Source of the DNA: Dokdonella fugitiva
Lineage (GTDB): Bacteria > Pseudomonadota > Gammaproteobacteria > Xanthomonadales > Rhodanobacteraceae
Assembly: GCF_004342425.1 (NCBI RefSeq)
Contig: NZ_SLWQ01000007.1
Coordinates: forward strand, 186,001 to 250,000
Direction: 5' to 3'
DNA length: 64,000 nt
Of this stretch, positions 16,937 to 26,300 are shown one piece after another. The notes below the pieces were generated by a model that did not search any database, was not told the DNA's origin, and saw only the letters and a program-made list of their open reading frames with translations. The position numbers were made by a program, and so were the translations under genes. The first letter of the stretch is position 1, and each line of letters begins with the position of its first letter.

Positions 16937-16971
16937 GGCGCGATGATCGCATGAGCCGAGGGCCAAGGGCA

Positions 16972-17033
16972 TCGCGGCTGAAGCCGCTCCCGAAGCCAGC
17001 GCGCGCTCGTGCGGGAGCGCCGGAAGGCGCGAT
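16972..17033. repeat. Palindromic repeat, family A (copy 1)
   Basis: TCGCGGCTGAAGCCGCTCCC at 16972-16991 faces a degraded mate near 17008-17033. The same core forms a perfect 23-bp inverted repeat inside murL (19391-19463). Confidence 0.75.
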
Positions 17034-17073
17034 GCTCTTCAGCCCCGGCCCTCGCCCCCTCCCCCGAGCCGCC

Positions 17074-18438
17074 CTACGCGATGCCGAGACCTTCGATGCG
17101 ACCGATCGCCGCGGGGTCGAAGCCGGCGAGGCGCGCGAAGGCGCAGCCGCGTTCGGCGTAGTCCTTGAACTGGTCGAAGCTCGGCGCGCCGGGCGACAGC
17201 AGCACGACGCCGCCCCGCGCCGTCGCCGCACGCGCGAGCGCGAACGCGTCGGCGAGCGTCGCTGCCGAAGACAGCGCGTACGCGCCGCCGGTCTCGCGCA
17301 GCAATGCGGCGATGCGCGCGCCGTTCGCGCCCATCGTGACGATCGCATGCGGCGGCTCGCAGCGCACCGCATCGGCGAACGCGTGCCAGTCGAGGCCGCG
17401 GTCATGCCCGCCGACGAGCACGCTCACCGGGCGGCCACGCAGGCTCGCGAGCGCCTCGAGCGTCGCCTGCGGCGTCGTCGCGATGCTGTCGTCGACGTAA
17501 TCGATGCCGTCGCGCACGCCGAGCGCCTGCAGCCGATGCGGCAACGGACGGAACGACCCGATCGCGGACGCAGCGGCAACGGCGTCCTCGCCCGCCGCCT
17601 CGATTACCGCGAGCGCGGCGCAGGCATTGAGCGCATTGTGCGCGCCCGGCAACAGCGACTTCTCGAGGTCGAACACGCGCGCGTCGCCGCATGCGATCGC
17701 TTCGCCGTCGACGTGCCAACCGCGCGCGTCGCCGAACAGGCGTCGATCGCCATGCGCCGACGTGCGCGCGACCAGTTCGTCCTGGCGCGCGTTCGCGACG
17801 AGCGTGCGTGCGCGCCCGGCGAGCGCGAGCTTGTCGGCGACGTAGCGCTCGCGCGTGCCGTGCCAGTCGAGGTGTTCTTCGTGGATGTTGTTGACGAGCG
17901 CGACCGCGAGCGACCCTGCCTCGCGTGTCTGGAAACTCGACAGTTCCACCACCCACCAGTCCGGCGACACCGGCGGATCGAGCAGCTCGAGCAGCGGCAG
18001 GCCGATGTTGCCGGCAAGGGCGACGCGCCGGCCGAGCGATCGCAACAGGTGCGCGACGAGCGCGCTGACCGTGCTCTTGCCCTTGGTGCCCGTCACGGCG
18101 ATCACGCGCGCGTCGGGGTTTTCGGCGAACCAGAGCGCGGTGCCCGAGGTGAAATGCGTGCCGTTGTGCTGCGCGTCGAGGATCTCGGCACGGTAGGCGC
18201 CGATGCCCGGCGACTTGATCACGACGTCGTAATTCGACAATGCGGCCGCGCCCGGTGCCTCGGTTACGACGTGCACGGCCGGATGCGCCGCGTGCCCGTA
18301 CAGCGCCTCGGCTTCGTTGCAGAACAGCGTGACCGGCCGGCCCGGCAGGCGCAACTGCAGCGCGGCGAGCGCGGCATGGCCCTCGCGGCCGAAGCCCCAG
18401 ACCGCGACGCGCTTGCCGGCGAGATCAGCGAAGCGCAT
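17074..18438 (-). CDS. murD2: UDP-MurNAc-L-Ala:L-Glu ligase (MurD2-type)
   Basis: A 454-residue Mur ligase: N-terminal Rossmann-like domain (VAVWGFGREGHAAL), ATP-binding GTKGKSTV loop, VVELSSFQ, NNIHEEHLDWHGT, and the C-terminal DDSIATTP and GGHDRGLD motifs of the MurD class. It lies directly downstream of murL with a 14-bp overlap. In Xanthomonas that pair replaces the classical use of D-Glu: MurD2 adds L-Glu to UDP-MurNAc-L-Ala and MurL then epimerises it. The assignment as MurD2 rests on this neighbour. The TAG stop is inside CCGCCCTACGCG, the end of the repeat unit seen at 37.7-39.6 kb. Confidence 0.88.
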   Translation of the reverse strand: MRFADLAGKRVAVWGFGREGHAALAALQLRLPGRPVTLFCNEAEALYGHAAHPAVHVVTEAPGAAALSNYDVVIKSPGIGAYRAEILDAQHNGTHFTSGTALWFAENPDARVIAVTGTKGKSTVSALVAHLLRSLGRRVALAGNIGLPLLELLDPPVSPDWWVVELSSFQTREAGSLAVALVNNIHEEHLDWHGTRERYVADKLALAGRARTLVANARQDELVARTSAHGDRRLFGDARGWHVDGEAIACGDARVFDLEKSLLPGAHNALNACAALAVIEAAGEDAVAAASAIGSFRPLPHRLQALGVRDGIDYVDDSIATTPQATLEALASLRGRPVSVLVGGHDRGLDWHAFADAVRCEPPHAIVTMGANGARIAALLRETGGAYALSSAATLADAFALARAATARGGVVLLSPGAPSFDQFKDYAERGCAFARLAGFDPAAIGRIEGLGIA

Positions 18439-19825
18439 CGGTCGGACGCCGTTGGACGTGCGCGAGCAGCGCCGGCGGAATGCGCGACTCGCCCGCCGGC
18501 GCGAGCAGCGGCGCGAGCGCGAGCGACGCCGCATCGAGCTGGGGCAGGACCTCGTCGACGAAGCGCGCGACGAGCGCATCCTCGCGCCACTCCGCGCGCT
18601 GCGCGAGCGCATGCATCGCCGCCCGCGACTCGCCGCCCTCGCCGACGCATTCGAATGGCTTGTGGTCGCGGAATTCCATCAGCGCGTCGAACGCGGGCGC
18701 GAGCGATTCGTCGTCGAGCAGGTTGCGCCCGAAGATCGCGAGCAGGCGCGGCTTGGGCATGAACGGTGCGAGCGCGAGGAACACGAAATGGCATTTCGGG
18801 CACTGTCCGCACCAGCGGTCGGCCGGCTTGGGGCCGAGGATGCGGAAGTTGCGGTTGCAGCTCGAGAACACGTCGTCGTAGCGCGCGCTGCGCGCGAAGC
18901 GTTCGGCCACCGCGAGTTCGGACAGCGGACGCAGCAGCGAGTAATAGTCCAGCGTGGGCGAGACGAGCGCGTGCAGGCGCTCGTGGAAAGCGCGTTCGAA
19001 CTCCCAGCCCTTGCTCCACTGGTGGTTGACCGGCTGGCCATCGTATTCGAGCGTCGCGCTCGATGCCGAGCGCTCGTTGGAGAACGCGATCGCGTCGTAG
19101 CCGTACAGCACCGCGGCGACGGCGAGAATCGCCGAATTGATCGCGGTGACCGGGATGTGCCCGTTGTACGCACCCTGCCTGTTGTACTCGAACAGCAGTG
19201 GCGACAGCTCGCGCCGGATGTTGAGCAACGGCAGGCCCGTGCGCGCTGCGCACGCGGCGATCAGCGGCGAGTTGCCGACCCACGTCGCGGTGGCGTCGAC
19301 GCCGGCGGCCTTGAGGATCTCGACGCTGACGAGCGAGTCCTTGCCGCCGCCGATCGGCACGAGCGTGCGTCCCACCACATGCCCCGCTTCCGTGGGAGCG
19401 GCTTCAGCCGCGATGCTCCTGCCCGATGCGTCCGAAAGCGTCGCGGCTGAAGCCGCTCCCACGGGAAAGCGGATGCGTCCGCGCAGGTCGAGCTTGTTGT
19501 GGTACGCGAACTCGCCGAGCCCGTGCAGGTAGAGCGCATCGAGGAACGCCGCGGTCGCCACGTCGGGCTTGCGCGCCCCGACGCGCAACTCGCCCGGCAC
19601 GCCCGCCTTGTAGTAGCTGACGCCGGCGATGAAATGCAGCAGGTCGAGCGCCGCATCGAGCGCCTGGGCACGCGCAGGGTCGATCGCGGGCGCGTCCGGG
19701 AACACGATGCGCTCGACCAGTTCGTCGCCGTCGTCGAACGCGTAGGCGAGTTCGGCGACGCCGTCGGCGTAGCCGCGGCGGACGAAGCGGAACGCGCGTG
19801 CGGTGCGCGGGTCGGCGGCGGTCAT
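18425..19825 (-). CDS. murL: UDP-MurNAc-L-Ala-L-Glu epimerase MurL
   Basis: A 466-residue protein with a PP-loop-like GGGKDS motif (LVPIGGGKDSLVSVEIL), a Cys cluster RWCGQCPKCHFVF and SNERSASS, matching the MurL family that epimerises the terminal L-Glu of UDP-MurNAc-L-Ala-L-Glu to D-Glu in an ATP-dependent way. The start at 19825 overlaps the end of the DUF559 gene by four bases. Residues about 121-145 are encoded by a 23-bp perfect inverted repeat (family A) inserted in frame just before the nucleotide-binding motif, giving an Ala-rich loop (GAASAATLSDASG). The frame stays intact, so the enzyme is probably functional, with a surface loop added. Confidence 0.88.
   Translation of the reverse strand: MTAADPRTARAFRFVRRGYADGVAELAYAFDDGDELVERIVFPDAPAIDPARAQALDAALDLLHFIAGVSYYKAGVPGELRVGARKPDVATAAFLDALYLHGLGEFAYHNKLDLRGRIRFPVGAASAATLSDASGRSIAAEAAPTEAGHVVGRTLVPIGGGKDSLVSVEILKAAGVDATATWVGNSPLIAACAARTGLPLLNIRRELSPLLFEYNRQGAYNGHIPVTAINSAILAVAAVLYGYDAIAFSNERSASSATLEYDGQPVNHQWSKGWEFERAFHERLHALVSPTLDYYSLLRPLSELAVAERFARSARYDDVFSSCNRNFRILGPKPADRWCGQCPKCHFVFLALAPFMPKPRLLAIFGRNLLDDESLAPAFDALMEFRDHKPFECVGEGGESRAAMHALAQRAEWREDALVARFVDEVLPQLDAASLALAPLLAPAGESRIPPALLAHVQRRPTDALR
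19391..19463. repeat. Palindromic repeat, family A, inserted inside murL
   Basis: Arms 19391-19413 and 19441-19463 are exact reverse complements, 23 bp each, around a 27-bp loop. The core is GGGAGCGGCTTCAGCCGCGA. It is read through in frame by murL. Confidence 0.95.
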
Positions 19826-20259
19826 GCGCTTCTCCCCCTCTCCCCGCCGGGGAGAGGGCCGGGGTGAGGGGACGTGCGGAGCGCGACATCCGGTTCGCCG
19901 GAACCCCGCCGTTCCGCCGCCAACGCCTTCAGGATCTGCTCCAGCACAACGTCGATGTTCTTCAACACGTCATCATTCCAGAATCGCAGCACACAATAAC
20001 CGGAGCGCTGAAGCCATCGAGTGCGCGCCGCGTCCTCCTCGACCTGCTCGAGATGCTGACCGCCGTCGAGTTCCACGATCAAGCCTGCATCGGTACAGAC
20101 GAAATCGACGATATAAGGACCGATTTCATGCTGTCGGCGAAACTTCCAATCGAGCAAAGCGCGGTTCCGCAAACGACGCCACAGGGCGCGCTCTGCGTCG
20201 GTCTGCGCGACACGCAGCGCACGCGCTCGTTCAACATTGAGACGCTTCACCACGGCCAC
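19822..20259 (-). CDS. DUF559 domain protein (Vsr-like endonuclease fold)
   Basis: A 145-residue protein; GTG start (20259, or the in-frame GTGs at 20253 and 20250). It has the DUF559 pattern: ERALWRRLRNRALLDWKFRRQ, YIVDFVCTDAGLIVELDGGQH, GYCVLRFWNDDVLKNIDVV. The D...E-D arrangement resembles Vsr/restriction-type nucleases. The activity is not established for the family. Its last 17 residues (HPGPLPGGERG) are encoded by a CCCTCTCCCC palindrome, and an inverted copy of that palindrome stands just before its start. It lies between lysC-lysA and murL and may have been inserted upstream of murL. Confidence 0.85.
   Translation of the reverse strand: MAVVKRLNVERARALRVAQTDAERALWRRLRNRALLDWKFRRQHEIGPYIVDFVCTDAGLIVELDGGQHLEQVEEDAARTRWLQRSGYCVLRFWNDDVLKNIDVVLEQILKALAAERRGSGEPDVALRTSPHPGPLPGGERGRSA
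19836..19873. repeat. CCCTCTCCCC palindrome, left copy flanking DUF559 gene
   Basis: Ten-base arms CCCTCTCCCC (19836-19845) and GGGGAGAGGG (19849-19858) around a GCC loop, followed by CCGGGGTGAGGGG. It codes for the tail of the DUF559 protein. Confidence 0.85.
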
Positions 20260-20294
20260 CCCCTCACCCTGCCCTCTCCCCGGCGGGGAGAGGG
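20260..20294. repeat. CCCTCTCCCC palindrome, right copy flanking DUF559 gene
   Basis: CCCCCTCACCCTG precedes arms at 20272-20281 and 20285-20294 around a GGC loop. It is the left copy in inverted orientation, so the two bracket the DUF559 gene like the ends of a mobile unit. Confidence 0.85.
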
Positions 20295-20317
20295 TAAAAG
20301 CAGGCAGCGCCGGTCCA

Positions 20318-22933
20318 TTACAACACCACCTCCGCGGCCGGCTCGCGCAGGTTGTAGCGCGAGCCCATCACGGCCCCGTAGGCGCCCGCCTGCGCGACCA
20401 GCAGCACGTCACCCTCGCGGCACTCGGGCAGGCGGCGGTTCGCGCCGAGCACGTCGCCGCTTTCGCAGATCGGGCCGACGACCTGCACCATCGTCGCGGG
20501 CGCGTCGTCGAGGCGGCTGAGGTTCACGATCTCGTGCCAGGCATCGTACAGCGCGGGGCGGATCAGCGAGTTCATGCCGGTGTCGACGCCGACGTAATGC
20601 ACGCCGCCCTTGCGCTTGGCCTGCGTCACGCGCGCGAGCAGCACGCCCGCGTCGGCGACGAGGTAGCGGCCCGGCTCCATCCACAGCGCAAACTGCGGAT
20701 ACGCGCGCTTCACCTCGGCGAGCGACTCGCCGAGCGCGGCGAGGTCGAGCGCGCTTTCGTCGGGACGCGACGGCACGCCGAGGCCGCCGCCGATGTCGAG
20801 CGACTCGATCCGGCTGAAGCCTTCGGCGAGGCTCGCGAGCTGGCCGTACACGGAACGCCAGTGGCCGGCGTCGAGGATGCCCGAGCCGAGGTGCGCATGC
20901 AGGCCGGTGATGCGCGCGCCGCACTCGCGCGCGAGCGCGCGGAACGCGTCGACCTGGTCGAGCGCGACGCCGAACTTCGACGCGTCGCCGCCGGTGCGCA
21001 CCTTGTCGTGGTGGCCGCGGCCGCTGCCGAGGTCGACGCGCAGGTGCAGCTCGCGGCCTTCGAACAGCTCGCCCCAGTGCTCGAGCGGGTGCAGCGCGTC
21101 GAGCGTCATGCGCACGCCGAGCGCGAGCGCGGCGGCGTATTCCGCGCGCGGCGCGAAGTTCGGCGTGAAGAGGATGCGTTCGGCGGCGAGCTGCGGCAAC
21201 GCCGCACGCACGGCCTCGACTTCGGCGAGCGAGACGCATTCGAACGCGAAGCCTTCCTCGTGCAGCACGCGCAGGATCGCAGGATGCGGATTCGCCTTGA
21301 GCGCGTAGTGCCAGCGGTCGACCGCGCCGAGCGCACGCAGCGCGCGCGCCTGCGCGCGCACCGCGTCGAGCGAATAGACGTAGCGCGGCGACGCTTCGCT
21401 GGCAAGCTTCAGCAGCGCATCGCGTTCGCGCCGCCACCACGATTCGCGCTTCGCCGCCGCGGGCTCGCCGAGCTCGCGCCAGCTCGGCCCGAACACCGCG
21501 CCATCCTCGACACGCAGCGCGTCGGCGCGGATCAGCAGCGCATGCAGGCGCGGGATGAGCTCGTCGGCGAGCGATTCGTCGACGACGAAGGTGAGGTTGA
21601 GGTTGTTCGAGGACTGGCTGATCAGGTGCACGTCGAGCGCGCCGAACTCGGCGAGCACGCCGGAGAGACGATGCAGCTGCGCGCGCATGCCGCGCCCGAC
21701 GAGCGTGATCGCCGCGCATGGCGCGATCACCTTGACGCGACAGATCTTCGCGAGGTCGGTCGCGAGCGCGGAGAGCACGTCCGAATCGACGAGGTTTTCG
21801 GTCGGATCGAGCGACACCGTCACGTTCGTCTCGGCCGAGCCGATGAGGTCGACCGAGAGGCCATGGCGCTTGAACTCGGCGAACACGTCGGCGAGGAAGC
21901 CGACCTGTTGCCACATGCCGATCGTCTCCATCGATACCAGCGTGACGCCCTTGCGCGCGCTGATCGCCTTCACGCACGGCGCCGCGTCGGCCGCGACCGC
22001 GCGGATCTCGGTGCCGGCGAGCTGCGGCCGGTTGGTGTCCTTGATCACCAGCGGCACGCCGGCACGGCGCAGCGGGCCGAGCGAGCGCGGATGCAGCACC
22101 TTCGCGCCGGTCGTCGCGATTTCCTGCGCTTCTTCGTAGTCGAGCCGCGCGAGCAGGCGCGCGTCGGGCACGATACGCGGGTTCGCGCTGAACATGCCCG
22201 GCACGTCGGTCCAGATCTCGACACACTCGGCCTTGAGCATCGCGCCGAAGTAGCCGGCCGAGGTGTCCGAACCGCCGCGGCCGAGCAGCACCGTGCGGCC
22301 GTCGCCGTCGCGCGCGATGAAGCCCTGCGTGATGAACACCTCGCCGCGCGCGGCGAGCGCGGCGGCGAACGCGGGATCGGGCACGGCCGGCACGTTCGCC
22401 GACAGGTGGCGCGCCCATGCGCCCGCGTTCGCCAGCGGCTGCGCGAGCAGGTGCTCGCGCGCATCGAGCCAGCGCGCCTCGAGCCCCTGCGTGCCGAGGA
22501 AGGCGACGCCGAGCGTGCTCGACATGAGCTCGCCGAGAGCGTACGTCTCCGCCTGCCAGTCGAGCGCGGCCGATTCGCGGCGCGGATCGACGATGAGCTG
22601 GTCGAGCCGCGCGAGCCAGCCGTCGAGCGCGTTGCGCACCGGCAGTTCGAGATCGCGCAGCAACGCGTTGTGCCGTTCGACAATGCCGACCTGCGCCTCG
22701 CGGCACGCCATCGTGTCGGTGCGCGCTTCGGCGATCCGCTTGAGCATGTCGGTGATGCCCGACAGTGCGGATACGACGATGAGCACGTTGCGCCCGCGCG
22801 CATGGTGAGCCGCGGCGATGCGCGCGATCGTCTCCCAGCGCGGGCGCGTGGAGACGCTGGTGCCGCCGAACTTGGCGACGACCCAGGGACGGACGGTGAC
22901 GGGCGCCACGACGGGCGCGGATGCGGGACTCAA
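20318..22933 (-). CDS. lysC-lysA: Bifunctional aspartate kinase / diaminopimelate decarboxylase
   Basis: An 871-residue fusion carrying the first and last steps of lysine synthesis. Residues about 18-450: aspartokinase with VVAKFGGTSVS, SALSGITD, GFIARDGDGRTVLLGRGGSD and two ACT domains. Residues about 500-871: fold-III PLP diaminopimelate decarboxylase with the PLP lysine in HYALKANPH (near 540), HLGSGI, GGGLGVP and GPICESGDVL. Such fusions are known in Xanthomonadales. Start TTG at 22933 is favoured by an AAGGA site 8 nt upstream. Feedback by lysine through the ACT domains is likely from the family. The stop is separated from the DUF559 flanking palindrome by only 23 bp. Confidence 0.95.
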   Translation of the reverse strand: MSPASAPVVAPVTVRPWVVAKFGGTSVSTRPRWETIARIAAAHHARGRNVLIVVSALSGITDMLKRIAEARTDTMACREAQVGIVERHNALLRDLELPVRNALDGWLARLDQLIVDPRRESAALDWQAETYALGELMSSTLGVAFLGTQGLEARWLDAREHLLAQPLANAGAWARHLSANVPAVPDPAFAAALAARGEVFITQGFIARDGDGRTVLLGRGGSDTSAGYFGAMLKAECVEIWTDVPGMFSANPRIVPDARLLARLDYEEAQEIATTGAKVLHPRSLGPLRRAGVPLVIKDTNRPQLAGTEIRAVAADAAPCVKAISARKGVTLVSMETIGMWQQVGFLADVFAEFKRHGLSVDLIGSAETNVTVSLDPTENLVDSDVLSALATDLAKICRVKVIAPCAAITLVGRGMRAQLHRLSGVLAEFGALDVHLISQSSNNLNLTFVVDESLADELIPRLHALLIRADALRVEDGAVFGPSWRELGEPAAAKRESWWRRERDALLKLASEASPRYVYSLDAVRAQARALRALGAVDRWHYALKANPHPAILRVLHEEGFAFECVSLAEVEAVRAALPQLAAERILFTPNFAPRAEYAAALALGVRMTLDALHPLEHWGELFEGRELHLRVDLGSGRGHHDKVRTGGDASKFGVALDQVDAFRALARECGARITGLHAHLGSGILDAGHWRSVYGQLASLAEGFSRIESLDIGGGLGVPSRPDESALDLAALGESLAEVKRAYPQFALWMEPGRYLVADAGVLLARVTQAKRKGGVHYVGVDTGMNSLIRPALYDAWHEIVNLSRLDDAPATMVQVVGPICESGDVLGANRRLPECREGDVLLVAQAGAYGAVMGSRYNLREPAAEVVL

Positions 22934-23391
22934 GCGGCGTCCTTCATGCGGATCGGCAGCGTGCGGATTCTTTCGTGCAGCGCAGCAGAACGCAATGGCG
23001 TGGCATTTTGCGGGCGGCGCGCGGGCCGGGCGCCGGCATCATGCCGATTTGCCGGCGATTGCGGGGCCGGTGGCACGGCTCGGGGTGGCGCGATCGGACC
23101 GCTTATGAACGAATATCATGTCGCCGGCGCGCGGCATCGACTACACGCGCCCGACCGATGCCACCCCTGCGCATGGTAGGACTCCACCCTGTGGGCGACC
23201 GATGACGCGGCGAGGGTGGATGTTGCGGTCGCGCACAGGGTGCTCTCCTGGAGATGGAGCACCGTGGGACGGATCAAGGCGTGCCGCCGCTGCGCGGCCG
23301 GCTCCGGACGAATGCAGCCGGCGGACAGGCGTCCGCCGGGCCGGGGCGTCGAACGGCTTGCGCGCCGCGACGCCCTTGCAGCGACGACCGC
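22934..23391. other. Intergenic region with one family B repeat
   Basis: This 458-bp gap separates the start of lysC-lysA from the end of the PKD protein gene. Apart from the repeat at 23176-23251 I see no gene or regulatory element. Confidence 0.5.
23176..23251. repeat. Palindromic repeat, family B (copy 2)
   Basis: Left arm GTAGGACTCCACCCTGTGGG... and right arm ...GCACAGGGTGCTCTCCTGG are imperfect reverse complements about 25 bp long, separated by about 27 bp. Confidence 0.8.
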
Positions 23392-26300
23392 TCAGAGGCG
23401 GCAGTCCTCGAAGTCGTCGGCAAACAGGAACTCGCCACCGACGACGACATCGAACGTCGTGCTGCCGGTGAGGTTTCCGCTCTGCGCTCCCAACACCTTG
23501 CCGGTCGCGAGCGTGTAGAAGCGCTTCGCCACGTTGGCCGGGAAGCTCGCGACGCCCTGGCTCGCCGTCGCCTGGCCGAGCACGATCGAGCCGCCGCATG
23601 CGGCGGTCGAGAGCGTGACCTGCGAGGTCGAATCGGTGGTAACGACGTTGCCGCCAGCGTCGACGATCGACACCGTCACCGGACCCATGCCACCGCCCTG
23701 CTCCACGTCCGCGACCGCGCCGAGCACGAGATGGTCGGCGACGTTCGGCGCGAAGTTCGCGATCACGCTGCAGTTCGCACTGATCGCACCGGTCGTGTAG
23801 GTCGTGCCGTTCAACGTGCCGGCCGGGCAGGAACCCGTGACCGGGGCGACGTGGTAACCGGCCGCCGGCGTCAGCACGAACGCCGTGGTCGCGCCGCTCG
23901 CGACCGTCTGCGGCGTGTCGGGCGAGATCGTGCCATTGCCGCTCGAAGTCGGCGTGACCGTGAACGTGGGCGCCGTCACCACGACGGTCTTGCTGGTGCT
24001 GCCGCTGGCACTGTCGTCGTCGGTGACGGTGAGCGTGACGGTGTACGAACCGCCCGTCGCATAGGTGTGGCTCGGGTTGGTCGCCGTCGAGGGCGGGCTG
24101 CCATCACCGAAGTTCCACGAACGCGTGGCGATCGTGCCGTCGCTGTCGGTCGACGCATCGGTGAAGTTCGCGGTAAGGCCACTGGTGGTGAAGCTGAAAT
24201 CGGCGATGGGCGCGACGTTGCCCTCGGGCACGAACTCCCACGCGGAGCGGCCGAACGTCGCGGCGCGCACGAGGCTGCGATCCTCGGCGACGTAGAGACC
24301 GGTGACGTTCACGAGCGGCATGCCGGCGCCGTAGCGCGTCCAGGTCGCGCCGCTGTCGTCGGAGACGTACACGCCGAGGTGCGTCGCCGCGTACAGCGTG
24401 CTCGACGTCTGCGGGTCGACGACGATGTCGTTCACCGGGATGCCGTGCGGGAAGCCCGACGCGTTGCCGTCGATGGCGGTCCAGCTGCTGCCACCGTTGG
24501 TCGAGCGCCACAGATGGTTCGATGCGGCATCCGGCGCGACGGACGCGATGTAGACGATCGACGCATTGGCCGGATCGAAGCTGATCGCCGACAGGCTGAG
24601 CCCGTTGCCCGGCAACGTCGTGGTATTGCCCACCTGCGTCCAGTTCGTGCCGTTGGTGGTGATGTAGGCGCGGCCCGAGGTGGCGACGACGCCGACGGTG
24701 TTCACGCTGCTGCGCGCGACGCCGATGTTGCGGATCCCGAAGTTGCTGGTCGGCAAGCCGCTGGTGCCGAGCGCGGTCCACGACCCGGCATAGTTCGTGC
24801 TCTTGTAGACCTTGGTGTTGCTGAAGGTGAACACGGTGTTGCCGGTCGCGTCGCCCTTCCACTCGGCGATGCGCGTGGTGAAAGGCGCCGTGTTCGGGTT
24901 GTTGCATTCACTGATGCCGCTGCAGGCGCTCGAGAAGCTCGTGCCACCGTTGGTGCTCTTGTAGATGCGGCTGTAGTAGAGGCTGCCGAGCATCTGGTTG
25001 GCATTGGAGCGGTTGACGTTGCAGCCGAATCCGTCGCCGCCGATGATCTGGTTGAACACCGCCGTGTTGCCCACGCGCACGCGCGTGCCGTTGTCCTGCA
25101 GGCCGGCGATCACGGCATCGCGGTTCGCGATCGAGGAACCGACCTGGTAGATCAGGTGCGAGGCGATGCCCTTGTTGAGCGTGTCGGTGAAGCTGGCGCC
25201 GTTGTTGATCGAGCGGAAGATGCCGCCGTCGGTGCCGAAGTAGATCGCGCCGTTCGCGGCGATGTGGCCGGCATGGAAGTCGGCATGCACGTAGGGCAGG
25301 CTGAAGCGCGCCAGCCAGTTGCTCACCTGCGAATAGGTCGCGCCGCCGTCGGCGGTCTTCGCGGCGAGCAGTGCGCCGCCGAAGTACGCGACGTTCGGGT
25401 TCGCGGGATCGACCAGCACGAGCTGGTTGTACCAGCCCTGGCCGTTCAGCAGCGTGTTGACCGACGACGACTCGCTGTTGGTGTTCGTGTACGTCTTGTA
25501 CGTCGCGCCGGTCTTGCCGATGCCGGTCCAGGTCACGCCGTTGTCGGTGGACTTGAAGAAGTTGGCGAGGTCGGTCGCCGAACCGAGGTAGGAATTGTTG
25601 TTCGCCGCCTCGACGTACATGATGTTGCGGTCGGACGGCGCCGCAGCGACGGCCAGGCGCGTGATGCCGTTGGTGTCGGTGATGCCGCTCGAGCGCGTCC
25701 AGGTCGCGCCATTGTCGGTGGAGCGCCAGATCTGGCCGTTGGTCTGGTAGTTGGCGTTGCCGGGGTCGGCTTCGAGGCTCAGCACGAAGGTCGTGCCGCC
25801 ACCCCAGGTGATCGTCCACACGTACGGATCGCCGGTCGGCGACGCCGGATCGATCGTGACCTTGCCGAAGCTCGCGCCACCGTTGGTCGAGCGATACAAG
25901 CCGGCATTGGTCGCGGCAAGGACGATGTTGCTGTCGCTGCGCGCGACTTCGATGTCGGGAATGATCGTCGAGTCGCCGAGATAGACGACGTTGCTCCAGT
26001 CGTCTCCGCCGTTGGTCGACTTGACCAGGCCCATGCCGGTGCCGTCGAACGGATCGCCGAGCCCGAGGTAAAGGGTATCGGCATCATCGGGCGCCATTTC
26101 GAGCGAACCGACCGAGAGCGAACCGAGCGTCTCGGTCTTCGCCGCCCAGGTCTGGCCACCGTCGGTGGACTTCCAGACGCCGCCGCCGGAGAAGGCGACG
26201 TAGACGACGTTTGCATTCGCAGGATCGGTGACGATCGCGTTGACGCGACCTGCATCGGTCACGTTGAGCGTGCCGCCGTTCTGCGCGAAGTTCGCGCTGG

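Noticed and set aside
20237..23179. Very long open frame on the plus strand opposite lysC-lysA
   Set aside because: It is antisense to a clear enzyme fusion, Arg/Ala/His-rich without domain motifs, and starts and ends inside repeats; such frames arise from GC-rich codon bias.
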